Below the pieces are notes generated by a model. The model was not told where the DNA came from and did no database searches. It saw only the letters and a list, made by a program, of their open reading frames with translations. A stretch of DNA of 64,000 nucleotides from a virus: positions 1 to 64,000 of IMG/VR virus record IMGVR_UViG_3300024265_000041, one strand, 5' to 3'. Numbering within the stretch: position 1 is the first letter of the stretch; every line of letters begins with the position of its first letter. The position numbers were made by a program, and so were the translations under genes. This document shows positions 60,995 to 64,000 of the stretch, piece after piece.

Positions 60995-61402
60995 CTAAAT
61001 TTGGTACATTAATCCTTCACATGATTTTAAAATGCCTTCCCCTATTTCCCTCAACTCCTCAGAGTCTTCACCACATAGCCAATCTATTTCGTCTTCTTCT
61101 CTGCACAACAAATCAGCGTGACTGTCACCTACTGGCATCCCACAAACTTCCTTCAATAACTCCCCCACCCCTCTCCACCCTAAATACTCAGGCCACTCTT
61201 CAGCAGTCTTGCAGTGGCAACTCGGGTTGAAATTAGTTCCTGATAAAACTACCTTCTGTGATCTTAAATCTAAAATAGTGTATTGGTAGTTAACTAGATA
61301 CACGCCAGAGCTATGAAACTTAGTATCTACTTTATAACGAAGATTCAAAACAAATATAGAACCAAGTTTATCTTGATAGTCTTCGGTAACCGATCTTTTC
61401 AT
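60995..61402 (-). CDS. Hypothetical protein, 135 aa, first of the early operon
   Basis: ATG 61402 with GAGGAAG upstream; it lies 97 nt below the promoter at 61506-61534. The N-terminal part is beta-rich (LGSIFVLNLRYKVDTKFHSS). The C-terminal part is acidic with scattered cysteines (SCHCKTAEEW; WLCGEDSEELREI). First-position early genes in phages often encode host-takeover factors; this is inference from location. Confidence 0.75.
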   Translation of the reverse strand: MKRSVTEDYQDKLGSIFVLNLRYKVDTKFHSSGVYLVNYQYTILDLRSQKVVLSGTNFNPSCHCKTAEEWPEYLGWRGVGELLKEVCGMPVGDSHADLLCREEDEIDWLCGEDSEELREIGEGILKSCEGLMYQI

Positions 61403-61505
61403 AACTTCCTCTATGATTGATTATTTAACAGAGTAAAAGCAATAAAGCTTAAGCTAAATGGTAAATCTCTTACTGTTTTTAATTACCCTGTGTACTTCTA
61501 AGCCC

Positions 61506-61534
61506 AGTATCCTATCGACTGTGGTTTATGTCAA
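61506..61534 (-). promoter_or_regulatory. Leftward promoter of the replication operon
   Basis: TTGACA (61529-61534) on the minus strand with GATACT (61506-61511) after 17 bp. It has the TTGACATA start of the 13-bp element but diverges beyond it. It is the only strong promoter-like site upstream of the replication block, 104 nt before the first start. Confidence 0.7.
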
Positions 61535-61579
61535 CTAAGTCTGGCGTAGCTTTAGGGATTTCCTAATACCCCATTTGTT

Positions 61580-61915
61580 CTAACAGGTTCTTTCTGTTGC
61601 TCTGCATTTTAACAGGCATTCGCTCTCTAACTGGTCAGTACCAACAACTTTAATTATTACGTGGTATACATTGCCCACCACAAGATTCGCAAAAGGATCG
61701 AATATTTTCCTGTAAACCCCATTCGATGCGGTGACATAGGGCAACGTAACAGGCCATGACTCACCAATCAAATCAACTCCGTTACTGTCTGTAATAGTTA
61801 CTGTCACGGTGGCATCGTTAACATAGATTGGGTTTGCTAACGGGTTTGTAACTGTGTGCTGTATTACTGTTGAGTTCCCAGGGGATAACTCATTAGATTC
61901 AGTTGATTCACTCAT
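61580..61915 (-). CDS. Putative structural protein, 111 aa
   Basis: ATG 61915 with AGGAAA upstream. A beta-rich protein (YVNDATVTVTITDSNGVDLI; ASNGVYRKIFDPFANLVVGN) with an Ig-like look and two C-terminal cysteines. It lies after two other structural-type genes on the same strand and before the early promoter. It may be part of a baseplate or surface protein, but no family was recognised. Confidence 0.65.
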   Translation of the reverse strand: MSESTESNELSPGNSTVIQHTVTNPLANPIYVNDATVTVTITDSNGVDLIGESWPVTLPYVTASNGVYRKIFDPFANLVVGNVYHVIIKVVGTDQLESECLLKCRATERTC

Positions 61916-61917
61916 TA

Positions 61918-62124
61918 TTAGTTTCCTGTAATTTCTGTCTCACCGGTTAAACCTGCAGTTACGCTAGCTTCCCCCGTTAGTGCATTTGTTGGTACTGTAT
62001 CAGAGCTATACGCGTAAGTTACTGATAACTCACCCCTAAGGAATCCAATTTGCCTTCTGGAGAAAAACCCTCGTGTGATTATCCTCTGTATCAAACCAAA
62101 CCCACGAGATATTAAATTAGACAT
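61918..62124 (-). CDS. Hypothetical small structural-type protein, 68 aa
   Basis: ATG 62124 overlaps the previous stop (TAATG). A basic amphipathic N-terminus (FGLIQRIITRGFFSRRQIGF) is followed by a Thr/Ala/Gly-rich beta tail (LTGEASVTAGLTGETEITGN). The amphipathic start could associate with membranes. Function unknown. Confidence 0.65.
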   Translation of the reverse strand: MSNLISRGFGLIQRIITRGFFSRRQIGFLRGELSVTYAYSSDTVPTNALTGEASVTAGLTGETEITGN

Positions 62125-64000
62125 TATGTAGCCCTAGTTTTACTTGTTGGAATATCGGCGTCATCCAGGGTGAATGTCATTGCTGCCGTTACGTTGTCAA
62201 TTTTATAATCTGTCCATGTTGTACCTACTTGTGCAGGGCTTCTTAAATCTGACCAAATCATATAAAGTACTTGTGAAGGGGTCATTGCGGATCCGTCAGC
62301 CGCGTAGCTTTCAGTCATTGCTGTTGTCCAGACTCCATTAATAGAATCTAATATCAGATCTAATCTACCACCGTCCGTCCAGTCAGTTTGTAATTCATTT
62401 GTGTCAGCTAAAATTGAAGCTACATCCACGCCTTTAATAGCTCCATCGGTGTTAACTGTTGGGGACCCTGTTAAGTTGTTAACTAACTCCTTGTAAGTTC
62501 CTCTTACCTCCACAGTTGCATCTGCACCGTTTAATGTAACAGTACCTAATTCCCCACTGACCGTAATAACGTCACCAGCCTCTAACCCAGAAAGTGTGAT
62601 CCCACCACTGTAACGCCTAAACTGAATTGTTACAGCTTGCCCTGCTGTTTTTGTGAACGTAGGGGCTGCGGCTCCAGGTACCTTACTATAGCAGTCGTGA
62701 TAATTATAATCCCCTGCAAGAGTTTGAGTTACTGTCCCTCTGAATCCGCAAAAATCAAAGTGCCCTAGCTGAACAGAAATTGAATCTATATCGCAACCCT
62801 CAAAATGCACTTCTTCTGTCCCTGTACATATTCCAGAAACCTCTGAAGCACCTTGGAAATACGTTCCAGAAACACTTTTATTATTTAAGGCGAGCGTCCA
62901 ATGATCACCGAAGAATGAAAAATTATCACTAATCCCTTCCAAGGTAATGATGGATCCGTTTATGGTATGAAAATCTGTAAGTCCGACGCTAGATGAAAGA
63001 GTTAATGCGTCTGCTAATGTTAAAACTGGCCTATCAGCAACGCCGTTAAAGAATGCAACGACCCCCGCTTTCCCAGATAAAGTATTAACCCATATTCTTC
63101 CTAAAGCGTAACCAACAGAATCAAAGTTAGTAACGAAATCAAACCGCAAACGATCAGTAGCAATATTATTTGCGGTTGTAGATAAAAATCTAAATCTTAC
63201 TTTCCCTAAATTAGCACCTGTCCCAGTATATGCGTTAACAGCTCTAATTGTTTCCTCTATTAAGGTTGTACCAACAGCTCCAGGCAATACTAACTCTGTT
63301 TTGAATGCAGCATCACCCCAATGGTAAAATTGAAGTTCTACAGAGTCCAAAATACCACTAACGTACCCTCTCCAGGTGACGTCTGTTGCAACCTGAGTTC
63401 CTCCTAAAGTTACTTCATAATAGAAATCTGTGTTCCCCCCAACAGCGGCAACTTCATGTACAACTCCGTCCTCTTCGTGAGTCGCTTCGAATGTGAGAGT
63501 TTCAGTTCCGGTTGTAATCACTACACCAGTCGCATTGATTGCCCCACCTCCAGAAACCCCTGTCGACAACAGTCCAATTTGAGCTTGGGTTGCAGGGGCT
63601 TTGTCATTTTCATACCCGGTGCCGTCGTAAGTATCTTCAAGATTTCCTGCAGCAGTTGCGCTAATAGTCCCCGCTTCTATGTTATCTATACTTGCCTGAG
63701 TAAGTGCTGCTAACAGGACAGGTGAGCTAGGTAGCATTACATACCCTGATGTTGTGTTGGGAATTCTCTCCCATGGCCTATCGAGAGAAGCAATCTTTGT
63801 CGTACCATCGTAACTGAGAACTAATCTAGCCTGATCTTCCCCAGTGCCTGACATAACAAAAACCATTTGCCCTTCATACGCGTTATCATCTGGGGAAGCT
63901 AAAGTGTTTAAAGTGACTGTTGTTGATGTCCCAGCTTGTGCAAGGCCCTCATTAACATGCGTTCCTCCTGCATCTGCTATAATATTAAATTCGCTAGTCG
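62124..64000 (-). CDS. Large beta-rich structural-type protein (5' end outside window)
   Basis: The frame is open to the right edge, so the start is not in the window; 625 codons are visible. An internal ATG at 63866 is not the start, since coding continues for 44 codons before it. The sequence is Thr/Gly/Val-rich with repeating beta strands and solenoid-like segments (GDYNYHDCYSKVPG; VTLNGADATVEVRGTYKELV). The segment LVLSYDGTTKIASLDRPWER resembles surface proteins of other phages. A tail appendage or baseplate-type protein is likely. Confidence 0.75.
   Translation of the reverse strand, partial: TSEFNIIADAGGTHVNEGLAQAGTSTTVTLNTLASPDDNAYEGQMVFVMSGTGEDQARLVLSYDGTTKIASLDRPWERIPNTTSGYVMLPSSPVLLAALTQASIDNIEAGTISATAAGNLEDTYDGTGYENDKAPATQAQIGLLSTGVSGGGAINATGVVITTGTETLTFEATHEEDGVVHEVAAVGGNTDFYYEVTLGGTQVATDVTWRGYVSGILDSVELQFYHWGDAAFKTELVLPGAVGTTLIEETIRAVNAYTGTGANLGKVRFRFLSTTANNIATDRLRFDFVTNFDSVGYALGRIWVNTLSGKAGVVAFFNGVADRPVLTLADALTLSSSVGLTDFHTINGSIITLEGISDNFSFFGDHWTLALNNKSVSGTYFQGASEVSGICTGTEEVHFEGCDIDSISVQLGHFDFCGFRGTVTQTLAGDYNYHDCYSKVPGAAAPTFTKTAGQAVTIQFRRYSGGITLSGLEAGDVITVSGELGTVTLNGADATVEVRGTYKELVNNLTGSPTVNTDGAIKGVDVASILADTNELQTDWTDGGRLDLILDSINGVWTTAMTESYAADGSAMTPSQVLYMIWSDLRSPAQVGTTWTDYKIDNVTAAMTFTLDDADIPTSKTRAT

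Noticed and set aside
1-64000. Integrase, excisionase or lysogeny repressor
   Set aside because: No recombinase motif or clear CI-type repressor was recognised, so a temperate lifestyle cannot be claimed. The genome is incomplete here.

Overview
The window is part of the genome of a tailed double-stranded DNA phage of the siphovirus type. The evidence is a lambda-like order of packaging, head, neck, tail-tube, frameshifted chaperone, long tape-measure and tail-tip genes. The host is Gram-negative: positions 35393-36113 hold an overlapping inner-membrane spanin and lipoprotein spanin pair, a lysis step needed only by phages of hosts with an outer membrane. The DNA is AT-rich and very densely coding. 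No integrase or clear lysogeny repressor was seen. Genes are cut at both window edges, so this is not a complete genome and the lifestyle is left open.

Layout. (1) 1-3625, leftward: small genes of unknown role separated by unusually structured spacers, including near-identical 20-bp palindromes just upstream of starts, a run of hairpins, a 24-bp perfect inverted repeat and an AT-rich tract that could be an origin. (2) 3626-4248: the divergent control region, with leftward promoters built on a repeated 13-bp -35 element and a candidate rightward promoter followed by a terminator-like hairpin. (3) 4249-17295, rightward: small terminase-side genes, large terminase, portal, S49 protease/scaffold, decoration and major capsid proteins, an intrinsic terminator, neck and tail-terminator proteins, tail tube, and a tail chaperone made by -1 frameshifting. 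(4) 17328-34289: tape measure, minor tail proteins, a cysteine-peptidase-like protein, a J-like tip protein, a tail protein carrying a PhoD-like phosphatase, and a fibre with an S74-type self-cleaving chaperone. (5) 34286-36113: lysis genes. (6) 36203-42067: three paralogous small proteins, a 931-residue protein with about thirty 23-residue repeats, and unknown genes.

(7) 42068-61402, leftward: the replication and recombination block. From its promoter near 61510 it runs through an HNH protein, a primase-helicase fusion, a SNF2-type helicase, a Pol I with its own 5' nuclease domain, a DnaQ-like exonuclease, a DUF1937 protein, a RecU-like resolvase, SbcD and SbcC, ending in tiny zinc-ribbon and membrane proteins. 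It meets the rightward operon at 42067/42068 with no spacer. (8) 61580-64000, leftward: three genes that look structural (beta-rich, surface-type) and run off the right edge.

Together the genes describe a phage that brings most of its own replication machinery (primer synthesis, unwinding, polymerase, flap removal, recombination nucleases), relies on host RNA polymerase at TTGACA-type promoters, and probably coordinates the left-hand genes through a repressor acting at the TTTCGTAC-N4-GTACGAAA palindromes. The protein binding these palindromes was not identified.
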